Source: Clostridium_AF sediminicola (GTDB lineage: Bacteria > Bacillota > Clostridia > Clostridiales > Clostridiaceae). From it: a stretch of DNA of 64,000 nucleotides. Position numbers and translations under genes: made by a program. The notes beneath the pieces were generated by a model. The model ran no database searches and was not told the DNA's origin. It was given only the letters and a program-made list of their open reading frames with translations. Below, piece after piece: positions 43,270-49,989 of the stretch (positions are counted from its first letter, which is position 1; each line of letters starts with the position of its first letter). The stretch spans positions 58,326 to 122,325 of the forward strand of contig NZ_BAABMF010000015.1 of NCBI RefSeq assembly GCF_050402865.1. The letters run 5' to 3'.

Positions 43270-44283
43270 TTACTCCTTTAGTCGCTGAATTCTGTTTGTA
43301 TCTATACTTAAATAAACTTTTTCACCAACTTCAAATTCTATACTTTTATCTAAACTATTTAGAGTAACCACTTTAATTAAAAGATTATTAACAATAACAC
43401 TGTATTCTAGTAAAGCTCCACTTGTTTTGATAGTTTTGACAACGCCAAAGCATTCATTAGCATCTTGATTTGAGGCTTTACTTATTTTAATATCCTGAGG
43501 TCGAACAGAAATGTAGGGTTCATTATTTTTATTTGAAATATCAAAAGGAAAGCTTTTAGCTTCAAATAAATTTGTATCTCCTACAAATGTGGCTACAAAG
43601 GTATTTACAGGTTTTAAATAAATTTCATTTGGTGTGCCTACTTGTATGCAGTTGCCTTTATTGAAAACAGCTATTCTATCAGATAAAGTTAGCGCTTCTA
43701 CCTGATCATGTGTTACAAAAATAGTTGTTACACCCAGTTTATGCTGAATTTCTTTTAGTTCTAAACGCATTTTATCTTTAAGTTTTGCGTCAAGATTTGA
43801 TAAAGGTTCATCTAGTAGTAAGACTTTTGGTTCTACAACAAGAGCCCTTGCTAAGGCAACCCGTTGTTGCTCACCACCTGACAGTTCAGAAACCTTTCTG
43901 CTCTCATAACCGTCTAGGTTAACTAGAGATAAATATTGGTTTACTTTCTCATTAATTTTTCTTTTTTTTAGTTTTTTTATTTTCAAACCATATGCTACAT
44001 TATCATAAACAGTCATATGAGGAAATAGTGCATAGTTCTGAAATACCATTCCGATGCCTCTTTTTTCAATGGATTCCCTAGTAATCTCTTTTTCTCCTAA
44101 AAAAATATTACCCTTTTCAGGAGAAATAAATCCTGCGATTAATCGCAATAATGTTGTTTTGCCACATCCTGAAGGTCCTAACAAAGTGAAAAATTCTCCT
44201 TCTTTTATAGATAAATTAATATTTCTACAAACAGACTGCCCATCAAATGATTTTTCTATATCTTTAACGACTACTAAATCCAT
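43270..44283 (-). CDS. ABC transporter ATP-binding protein
   Basis: This 337-residue ATPase of the PotA/FbpC type has Walker A GPSGCGKTT (36-44), signature LSGGEQQRVALARAL, Walker B VLLLDEPLSNLDAK, and the H-loop VTHDQVEAL. A C-terminal TOBE domain (about 240-337) follows. I use ATG 44283, with GGAGG five bases ahead; the upstream ATG precedes that site. It powers the fused permease encoded next. The binding protein gene is 62 bases upstream in the same direction. Confidence 0.93.
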   Translation of the reverse strand: MDLVVVKDIEKSFDGQSVCRNINLSIKEGEFFTLLGPSGCGKTTLLRLIAGFISPEKGNIFLGEKEITRESIEKRGIGMVFQNYALFPHMTVYDNVAYGLKIKKLKKRKINEKVNQYLSLVNLDGYESRKVSELSGGEQQRVALARALVVEPKVLLLDEPLSNLDAKLKDKMRLELKEIQHKLGVTTIFVTHDQVEALTLSDRIAVFNKGNCIQVGTPNEIYLKPVNTFVATFVGDTNLFEAKSFPFDISNKNNEPYISVRPQDIKISKASNQDANECFGVVKTIKTSGALLEYSVIVNNLLIKVVTLNSLDKSIEFEVGEKVYLSIDTNRIQRLKE

Positions 44284-44345
44284 GTTTACCTCCATGTATA
44301 TGAAAAGGAGAAGTAAACTTTTCAGCTACTTCTCATACTTTATTT

Positions 44346-45431
44346 TTATTTTGGATCCTTTGCTGTATCTTTGATTTCTGAATCCCATTTTTGCATCCAT
44401 TCAGATTGTTTTTTAGATAAGTTAGCCCAGTCTACATCCATTATTTTAAATTTAATGTCCCCCATCCATTCTGGAGATATTTTAATTGCTTCTGGATGTG
44501 TAGGCATACGATTAAATTCATTAGCAAACATTCCTTGGATTTTAACTCCTCCAGCAAAATCGATAAATGCTTTTGCTGCGTTAGGATGTTTTGCATTTTT
44601 AATAAGTGCTATACCATCTGTAATAACTGGTGAACCACTCTCTGCATCAATAACTTCAAGAGGTAAATTGTTTTTTGTTTTATTATCAATAATAGAATTT
44701 AATGTAGCAAAACTGATACCAGCTTCTTTTCTTCCAAGTGATTGAAACATTAATGAACCACTGCTAAAATAGTTTTTAGTATTAGCGTCCATTCCTTTCA
44801 TGAATTCCCAGCCATCTTCTAATTTATTAGCTTTTTCATATTGTTGTAATAGACTTGAAAAAGTAGCTCTTGCAGAAGATGATAAGGCATTTCGGAATAC
44901 TAATTGATCTTTGTATTGTTCATTTGTAAGATTAGCCCAATCTTTAGGAGCGTTTTCTGGTTTTATTACGTCACTATTGTAAAACATCATTACCGGTGTT
45001 TGAATTGTACCAAACCAAAAATTTTCTGAATCCTTAAATAATGGATCAATATCACTACCCCAAGATGGTTCATATTGGTCAAATAAATCTTCTTCTTTTA
45101 ATTCCATAAAAATTGAAGAAGCACCACCAAACATAATATCAGATTGAGGATTTTCTTTTTCAGCACGAACTCTATCTGCTAATTCACCCTTCAAATTAAT
45201 AAATTCAACGTTCACACCAGTTTCTTTTTCAAATTCTGTTGCTACTAGTTCTAACATAGCTTCTCCGTGAGTTGAATAAATAACAACCTTGTCTTCTAAT
45301 TCATTGTTAACTTCTTTTTTTTCTTTTGTATCAGCATCTGCATTAGTTTGTACATTTTTATTTGAACAAGCTACAAAAGATAATGTCATTATAACTACAA
45401 GTAAAGCGCTAAATATTTTTTTTGATTTCAT
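44346..45431 (-). CDS. ABC transporter substrate-binding lipoprotein
   Basis: This 361-residue lipoprotein has the lipobox LSFVAC with Cys22 after a signal peptide, then an acidic linker and a type-2 periplasmic-binding fold (VVIYSTHGEAMLELVATEFE, TGVNVEFINLKGELADRV, DIMFGGASSIFMELKEEDLF, ending KIMDVDWANLSKKQSEWMQK). This pattern is shared by iron(III), thiamine and 2-aminoethylphosphonate binders. The ligand cannot be fixed by eye. ATG 45431 follows TTAGGAGG; the open frame extends upstream without support. It is the first gene of the ABC operon. Confidence 0.9.
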   Translation of the reverse strand: MKSKKIFSALLVVIMTLSFVACSNKNVQTNADADTKEKKEVNNELEDKVVIYSTHGEAMLELVATEFEKETGVNVEFINLKGELADRVRAEKENPQSDIMFGGASSIFMELKEEDLFDQYEPSWGSDIDPLFKDSENFWFGTIQTPVMMFYNSDVIKPENAPKDWANLTNEQYKDQLVFRNALSSSARATFSSLLQQYEKANKLEDGWEFMKGMDANTKNYFSSGSLMFQSLGRKEAGISFATLNSIIDNKTKNNLPLEVIDAESGSPVITDGIALIKNAKHPNAAKAFIDFAGGVKIQGMFANEFNRMPTHPEAIKISPEWMGDIKFKIMDVDWANLSKKQSEWMQKWDSEIKDTAKDPK

Positions 45432-45453
45432 TGTGATTCCTCCTAGGTTTAAC

Positions 45454-45476
45454 TTGGTCTCTAAATAACAGACCAA
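45454..45476 (-). promoter_or_regulatory. small hairpin in the leader of the ABC operon
   Basis: TTGGTCT and AGACCAA pair with a 9-base loop, 23 bases before the start codon of the binding protein. It could be an operator or an RNA hairpin. Confidence 0.35.
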
Positions 45477-45508
45477 TGTTAACATATATAACCAGTTATT
45501 TCTACAAG

Positions 45509-45542
45509 TATAGAAAATATTAATAACAATATATTTTCTATA
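45509..45542. promoter_or_regulatory. 12-bp inverted repeat before the ABC operon
   Basis: The perfect arms TATAGAAAATAT (45509-45520) and ATATTTTCTATA (45531-45542) are separated by 10 bases. The centre-to-centre distance of about two helical turns suits a dimeric regulator. It is the main element of the 355-base gap 45432-45786, together with the hairpin at 45690. Confidence 0.5.
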
Positions 45543-45689
45543 AGTTTTTTCTATATGTTGGTGAAGTGAGGGAATAGCTGGATAATATATATTCATAGGA
45601 AACATTTGTAATAATTAGGGAAATATTTCGGAAGAGATTAGTTAAATACAATATATTGGGAGATTAATAAGAATTATTATGTATAGTAA

Positions 45690-45719
45690 TTCTGAAAACT
45701 CAATTTTGAGTTTTCAGAA
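45690..45719. other. perfect 14-bp hairpin at the edge of the tailocin locus
   Basis: TTCTGAAAACTCAA and TTGAGTTTTCAGAA are exact reverse complements with only TT between. No clear T tract follows on the minus strand and only a weak one on plus, so it is a poor terminator. It lies between the ABC operon and the repressor gene, at the left border of the tail locus. Confidence 0.55.
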
Positions 45720-45786
45720 ATTGGAGTCTTTTAAAATAGAAGAGTGCATATAAAATTTCTAATTATGTAATACATCAACAGTTACT

Positions 45787-46158
45787 TTATTTATTGATTT
45801 TTGCTTTCTTTTTTAATTTTAAAGAGATTTGAGCTTTAACAGCGTTTAAAATCATTTCGGAAGTTTCGTTGTCAATATCTTTTATATCTTTAATAATTCC
45901 TTCATCTATTAAATCATTTAGAAATTCATCTATCATTTTTGTTTTCTCATTATCAGAAGTTTTATTTGTTCTACCATTTAAATAATCTAATGACACATTG
46001 AAATAGTCTGCAATTTTAGTAACAACTTTATTAGATCCCTTACGTTGACCTAGTTCTATCATTCTTATTGTAGAATCAGAAACACCTAATTTTTTAGCAA
46101 GCTGGTTTTGTGTAAGACCGCTACTTTGCCTAAGTTCTTTTAAAATATCGCCTTTCAT
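45787..46158 (-). CDS. cI-like XRE-family repressor of the tail locus
   Basis: This 123-residue protein has an N-terminal helix-turn-helix of the XRE/cI type (about 5-60; RQSSGLTQNQLAKKLGVSDS, TIRMIELGQRKGS, VSLDYLNGRT) and a helical, basic C-terminus (about 75-123) probably for dimerisation. No RecA-type cleavage site or peptidase domain is present, so induction would need an anti-repressor or separate protease. It is divergent from the tail genes across a region rich in AGCAC...GTGCT sites. AAAGGAGGT precedes the ATG. Confidence 0.88.
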   Translation of the reverse strand: MKGDILKELRQSSGLTQNQLAKKLGVSDSTIRMIELGQRKGSNKVVTKIADYFNVSLDYLNGRTNKTSDNEKTKMIDEFLNDLIDEGIIKDIKDIDNETSEMILNAVKAQISLKLKKKAKINK

Positions 46159-46217
46159 TATTAAACCTCCTTTTATATACAGATAAATTTAGGTCGTAGT
46201 ATAGCATTATATAAAAT

Positions 46218-46245
46218 ATCATAGCACAATGCGTGCGTGATTCAA
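46218..46245 (-). promoter_or_regulatory. putative promoter of the repressor gene with embedded operator
   Basis: On the minus strand TTGAAT (46245-46240) and TATGAT (46223-46218) are 16 bases apart. Operator O1, AGCACAATGCGTGCG (46223-46237), fills the spacer, as expected for an autorepressed gene. Confidence 0.5.
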
Positions 46246-46392
46246 GGGAACGTACGTGCTTTCAAAAGGTAGTAGAAGTATAAAACATAAATATTAAGAG
46301 AAATAGAGAAGGATTGTCTACAGCACTTAAAGTGCTATGAAATGAAAAATAATAGCAGAATACAAAGGTTTAACATAAGCACAAAACGTGCT
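46223..46392. promoter_or_regulatory. repressor operators AGCAC-N5-GTGCT
   Basis: O1 is at 46223-46237 (last base differs), O2 at 46322-46336 (AGCACTTAAAGTGCT, perfect) and O3 at 46378-46392 (AGCACAAAACGTGCT). Half-sites GTGCT at 46256-46260 and AGCAC at 46472-46476 flank them. O3 lies in the spacer of a possible forward promoter, TTTAAC (46369) and TACAAT (46392) with 17 bases between. The 388-base gap 46159-46546 holds little else. Confidence 0.75.
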
Positions 46393-46546
46393 ACAATTTT
46401 GTTGATGAAAAGTTAAATAAATGTGATTGTATAAAATTTTAAGTATTTTTATTTTATCACAATCATATTCTAGCACATATGATAAAGAGTTAACAATGGG
46501 GATATAGGAGTTTAATTAATATTAGTTTAAATTTTTAGGAAGGGGT

Positions 46547-46711
46547 ATGAGAAAAATGATTTTAGATCTAATCATTGATTGGAAAAAAAATAAAAAGCAT
46601 AGAGCAATAGAAAAGTATGGACTTAAGCATGCTAAAGTTAAAAAGCTTTCGCAACAGCTTAATCATTACATTTTAGAAAAAGAAAAAATACTAAATAAAA
46701 AAAATATATAA
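46547..46711 (+). CDS. Spo0E-like small protein (54 aa)
   Basis: The frame MRKMILDLIIDWKKNKKHRA...KVKKLSQQLNHYILEKEKIL has the two-helix pattern of Spo0E-family aspartyl-phosphate phosphatases, including the S-Q-x-L-x-x-x-I signature (SQQLNHYI; the usual Asp after Leu is Asn). These proteins dephosphorylate Spo0A~P, delaying sporulation. It follows the operator region behind TTAGGAAGGGG and is the first plus-strand gene of the tail locus. The N-terminal half is more basic than usual. The assignment is by motif only. Confidence 0.55.
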   Translation: MRKMILDLIIDWKKNKKHRAIEKYGLKHAKVKKLSQQLNHYILEKEKILNKKNI

Positions 46712-46734
46712 ATTTATTGAATGAGGTGGAATTA

Positions 46735-47166
46735 ATGAACATGTATAAAAAAGTAGAAGCGGTATTATATAACTATAATGAAACAAAAGCTGAAATCAAA
46801 AACTTGGATTTAGAAATTGAAAGCTTGGAAAATGGATATAAAGGAATTGTTGCTATGACCTATGAAGAAAAATCGACACCAACAAACAAATTCAACTCAT
46901 CTGTTGAAAATGAAGTTGTTAACAAAGATGAACAATTGATTAAGTTAAGAAATATTAAAAGATTTAAAGAAATTCAAATAGAGAAGATAGATAATGCACT
47001 AAATATATTAGACGAAAGAGATTATGAAATTATTAAATTAAGATATATTAGTGGTAAAAAATATAGTTGGTTTCAAATAGCTGAAATGCTGAGGCTGTCT
47101 GATGCAACTTGTAGATTAAGAAGAGGGGCAATTATTAAGCGATTATCTAACGTAATTTTCACGTAA
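46735..47166 (+). CDS. ArpU/sigma-70-region-4-like phage late regulator
   Basis: This 143-residue protein has a long helical N-terminal part (NYNETKAEIKNLDLEIESLE) and a C-terminal sigma-like helix-turn-helix (about 95-143; ILDERDYEIIKLRYISGKKY, then WFQIAEMLRLSDATCRLRRG). ArpU/RinA-type proteins switch on late phage genes, and similar genes stand at the head of tail-only particles. I use ATG 46735 behind GAGGTGG; the TTG at 46717 precedes that site. It would activate the sheath-to-holin operon. Confidence 0.72.
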   Translation: MNMYKKVEAVLYNYNETKAEIKNLDLEIESLENGYKGIVAMTYEEKSTPTNKFNSSVENEVVNKDEQLIKLRNIKRFKEIQIEKIDNALNILDERDYEIIKLRYISGKKYSWFQIAEMLRLSDATCRLRRGAIIKRLSNVIFT

Positions 47167-47225
47167 TTATGTATAGAAACTTATCAAGACAGGGTGTTAT
47201 CATTATATCATAAGAAATAGGAGTT

Positions 47226-47262
47226 AAGGACATTCATCATTTGGTGAGTGTCCTTTCTATTT
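47226..47262 (+). terminator. terminator between regulator and tail genes
   Basis: AGGACA-TCA-C pairs with GTGAGTGTCCT over a TTTG loop and is followed by TTTCTATTT. The structural genes therefore probably have their own promoter after it, or rely on antitermination. Confidence 0.7.
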
Positions 47263-47316
47263 CAAATTATTTCTCATTGACTATTGTTATGGGTAAGGAA
47301 AGAGAGGAGATACAGT

Positions 47317-47382
47317 ATGAATAAAAAAGATTTGTGAGTGCTTAAAAGAGAAGTGCTAAAAATTTTTAAATTTAGAAAATAG
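47317..47382 (+). pseudogene. 21-codon phage ORF split by an in-frame TGA
   Basis: Behind AGAGGAG an ATG opens MNKKDL, then TGA, then the same frame goes on as VLKREVLKIFKFRK to TAG. The unusual in-frame stop could come from a CGA or AGA codon change in a small phage protein, or the first six codons may be a leader peptide. Neither half is recognised. Confidence 0.35.
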
Positions 47383-47402
47383 TATTTTGGAGGTTGGTAA
47401 TA

Positions 47403-47579
47403 ATGGAAAATAAATCAAATGTTATTTCAGGTAAATACTCAAAAGATCAGATTCTTAAGAGTTCTCAGTTCACTAATACTGAAAAGTGTTTATTATCTGT
47501 AATTTTAGAGGATAAAAAGTATACCATAGATGAGGCAAAAACTATGGTGGAAAATGAAAAGAAGAGGGGTGTTAAGTAA
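47403..47579 (+). CDS. small tail-operon protein (58 aa)
   Basis: I do not recognise a function. The 58 residues (MENKSNVISGKYSKDQILKS, then helical TIDEAKTMVENEKKRGVK) are hydrophilic, with SSQFTNTEKCLLSVILEDKK resembling small proteins that precede the sheath gene in clostridial contractile phages. The start ATG 47403 is 9 bases after TTTGGAGG. Its stop codon overlaps the sheath ATG (TAATG), so it is translationally coupled to the sheath gene. Confidence 0.65.
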   Translation: MENKSNVISGKYSKDQILKSSQFTNTEKCLLSVILEDKKYTIDEAKTMVENEKKRGVK

Positions 47580-48895
47580 TGGCTGGAGGAACATGGGTTA
47601 CAGAAAACAAGGTTAGACCAGGCGTATATATCAATTTTAAGTCCGAAGGAGATTCAAAAAAAGAAGTAAGCAATAGAGGAGTAGTAACTATGCCCTTGGT
47701 ATTAAGCTGGGGTGCAAAAAAGCAGGTGATTGAGATTGATCATAATACTGACTTTTTAGAAGTGCTAGGTTATGAATTACTAGATAATGAATTGTTATTA
47801 ATAAAAGAAGCTTTAAAAGAAGCTTCAAAAATATTAGCTTACAGAGTTAATGGTGGTACAAAAGCAACTAAAACATCTGGAAATATCACAGTAACTGCAA
47901 AGTACGAGGGTGTTAGAGGGAATGATATTATAATAGTTATTGAAGATGATATTGATGTGCAAGATGCTTTTGTTGTATCAACTTATTTAGCAGGAAAAAA
48001 AGTTTATGAGCAAACAGGAACCACTATAGAGAGCCTAAAGAGTAATCCTTATATAGAATATTCAGGTACAGGAACTTTAGTTGCTAATGCGGGCATTATT
48101 TTAGAAAGTGGAGCGGATGGAGTTACTGTTAGTGGGGATTATACAGATTATCTAACTTCAATAGAAGTGTTTAACTGGAATACAATGGCTTTACCTGTTG
48201 AAGACAGTACAATAAAAGGAGCTACTGTTGCTTTTATAAAAAGGCTTAGAGAAGAACAAGGTAAAAAAGTACAAGCTGTACTAGCAGATTATTCAATTGC
48301 TGACACTGAGGGGATTATCAGTGTAAAAAATGGAGTTAAATTAGCTGATGATACAAAAGTAAACAATGTAAAAGCTACTGCATGGGTTGCAGGAGCAACA
48401 GCAGGAGCATATGTGAATGAATCAAATACTTACCATAATTATGAAGAAGCTTTGGATGTAGATATAAGATATACAAGCTCTCAAATTGTTGAAGCTTTAA
48501 ACAAGGGAGAATGGGTATTTGTAGAAAATAGAGGCAAGATATTGGTTGAGCAAGATATAAATACTTTTGTTAGTTTTACGGAAGATAAAGGAAGGGAATT
48601 TAGAAAAAATCGAGTAATCCGTACTTTAGATGCTATTAGTAATGATATTCATAGATTATTCAGCGACTATTATATTGGTAAAATCGATAATACTGCTGAC
48701 GGAAGAAATTTATTTAAAGCTGAAATTATCAAATATTTTGAAGAGTTACAGGGAATCAATGCTATTCATAATTTTGATTCAGCTACTGATGTATCTGTCT
48801 TAGAAGGTAATGAAATAGATGTTATTACAGTTGATGTTAAGGTTCAGCCGGTAGATTGTATGGAAAAACTATACATGTCCGTTACATTAAATTAG
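47579..48895 (+). CDS. contractile tail sheath protein (XkdK-like)
   Basis: This 438-residue protein forms the contractile outer tube. The opening MAGGTWVTENKVRPGVYINF is the hallmark of PBSX XkdK-type sheath proteins, followed by the inserted domain (KYEGVRGNDIIIVIEDD) and the conserved C-terminal domain with DINTFVSFTEDKGREFRKNR and VIRTLDAISNDIHRLF. The C-terminus VQPVDCMEKLYMSVTLN is also typical. Its length agrees with the family. The tube gene follows 14 bases later, the fixed order in contractile tails. Confidence 0.93.
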   Translation: MAGGTWVTENKVRPGVYINFKSEGDSKKEVSNRGVVTMPLVLSWGAKKQVIEIDHNTDFLEVLGYELLDNELLLIKEALKEASKILAYRVNGGTKATKTSGNITVTAKYEGVRGNDIIIVIEDDIDVQDAFVVSTYLAGKKVYEQTGTTIESLKSNPYIEYSGTGTLVANAGIILESGADGVTVSGDYTDYLTSIEVFNWNTMALPVEDSTIKGATVAFIKRLREEQGKKVQAVLADYSIADTEGIISVKNGVKLADDTKVNNVKATAWVAGATAGAYVNESNTYHNYEEALDVDIRYTSSQIVEALNKGEWVFVENRGKILVEQDINTFVSFTEDKGREFRKNRVIRTLDAISNDIHRLFSDYYIGKIDNTADGRNLFKAEIIKYFEELQGINAIHNFDSATDVSVLEGNEIDVITVDVKVQPVDCMEKLYMSVTLN

Positions 48896-48909
48896 GGGGT
48901 GCTTTATAA

Positions 48910-49374
48910 ATGGGATTTTTAAGATCAAATGACACAATAAGCGGTGGAGAAGCTAGAGCTTACGCAACTATTGGCGATACAGTAGAAGAAATGTTTTATG
49001 CTAAAAATATTGAGGCAACTGCAGAGAAAAATAAAGCTGAAATCAAAACTTTAGGAAAAAGAGGTACGCAGCACAAAGCTGCTGGTTGGAGTGGTTCTGG
49101 TAGTATGACAATATACTATGTAACATCAGTTTTTAGAAAAATGATGTTGGATTATATCAAAAATGGAAAAGATATTTATTTTGATATTCAAGTAATTAAT
49201 GAAGATCCAACTTCTTCTACTGGAAAACAAACAACAGTTTTAAAGAATGTTAATTTAGATAGTGTTATAATGGCAAAATTTGATGTTGATTCAGATGCAC
49301 TAGATGAAGAAATTAGCTTCACTTTTGACGATGTAGATATTTTAAATGAATTTAATAAACCTGTATTAGGTTAG
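48910..49374 (+). CDS. tail tube protein (XkdM-like)
   Basis: This 154-residue protein (DUF2001 / XkdM type) builds the inner tube through which contact with the target membrane is made. The pattern DTISGGEARAYATIGDTVEE, GKRGTQHKAAGWSGSGSMTI and VDSDALDEEISFTFDDVDIL is diagnostic for this family. Length is as expected. TTAGGGGG stands upstream of the ATG. It is directly between sheath and chaperone genes. Confidence 0.93.
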   Translation: MGFLRSNDTISGGEARAYATIGDTVEEMFYAKNIEATAEKNKAEIKTLGKRGTQHKAAGWSGSGSMTIYYVTSVFRKMMLDYIKNGKDIYFDIQVINEDPTSSTGKQTTVLKNVNLDSVIMAKFDVDSDALDEEISFTFDDVDILNEFNKPVLG

Positions 49375-49385
49375 GGGGAGATAAT

Positions 49386-49805
49386 ATGAGTAATTTTCAA
49401 GCTTTTATGGCTCAAAATGCAGAAACAGTAGATAACATCAAAAGAGTTATTTCTAATAGATTTAAAGAGAATGGAAAGCCGGTTCCTTTTGAACTTAGAG
49501 CAATTACAAATGAGGAAGATTCTGAATTAAGAAAATCATGCCAGAAAAGAGTAAAGGTAAAAAAAGGACAAACTACTTTGGAAATAGATCAAGATAAATA
49601 TTTAGGCAAGTTAGTGGCTGCATGTGTAGTATATCCAGATTTGAAAAATGTTGAATTGCAAAAATCCTATGGTATTTTAGGAGATGATTCTTTAATAAAG
49701 AAAATGCTAACTCCAGGAGAATTCACAGACTTATTAGTAGCAGTGCAAGAAATCAATGGTTACGATAAGGATATGAACGACTTGGTAGAAGAAGCAAAAA
49801 ACTAA
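49386..49805 (+). CDS. tail assembly chaperone, short form (XkdN-like)
   Basis: This 139-residue XkdN-type chaperone (YKRV-like start: MSNFQAFMAQNAETVDNIKR; RFKENGKPVPFELRAITNEE; YLGKLVAACVVYPDLKNVEL) coats the tape measure during tail assembly. It ends in a slippery A AAA AAC just before the stop codon, so a share of ribosomes should go on in the -1 frame. GGGGGAGAT precedes the ATG. Gene position before the tape measure fits the G/GT pair of phage lambda. Confidence 0.9.
   Translation: MSNFQAFMAQNAETVDNIKRVISNRFKENGKPVPFELRAITNEEDSELRKSCQKRVKVKKGQTTLEIDQDKYLGKLVAACVVYPDLKNVELQKSYGILGDDSLIKKMLTPGEFTDLLVAVQEINGYDKDMNDLVEEAKN
49796..49802 (+). other. -1 ribosomal frameshift site A AAA AAC
   Basis: In the chaperone frame the codons are GCA AAA AAC TAA, giving the classic X XXY YYZ heptamer AAAAAAC. 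One step back opens a 60-codon frame to 49984. Tail chaperone genes are well known to use this device. Confidence 0.85.
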
Positions 49806-49984
49806 TTAGTGAAGGGGATGGTGAAGCAAATTATGCTCACTATGCCCTTCACAAGTTTAATATGAGACCTCGAGAAATTGAGGCAATGGATAGATATGAA
49901 AAAGCTTTTTTATTTGCAAGTATTGATATAAATATTGCAAATGAAAAGAAAGCTCAAGCGAAGGCAAAACGCAGAAGGAGGTGA
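49802..49984 (+). CDS. tail assembly chaperone, -1 frame extension (GT-like)
   Basis: After a -1 slip the protein goes on for 60 residues, LISEGDGEANYAHYALHKFN, RPREIEAMDRYEKAFLFASI, ending in a basic KAKRRRR, giving a fused product of about 199 residues. The segment has no start codon or ribosome site near its beginning. Its content (IEAMDRYEKAFLFASIDI) is protein-like and helical. This matches the second half of lambda gpGT and the extended forms in PBSX-like phages that contact the tape measure. Confidence 0.82.
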   Translation, partial: LISEGDGEANYAHYALHKFNMRPREIEAMDRYEKAFLFASIDINIANEKKAQAKAKRRRR

Positions 49985-49989
49985 TGAAA

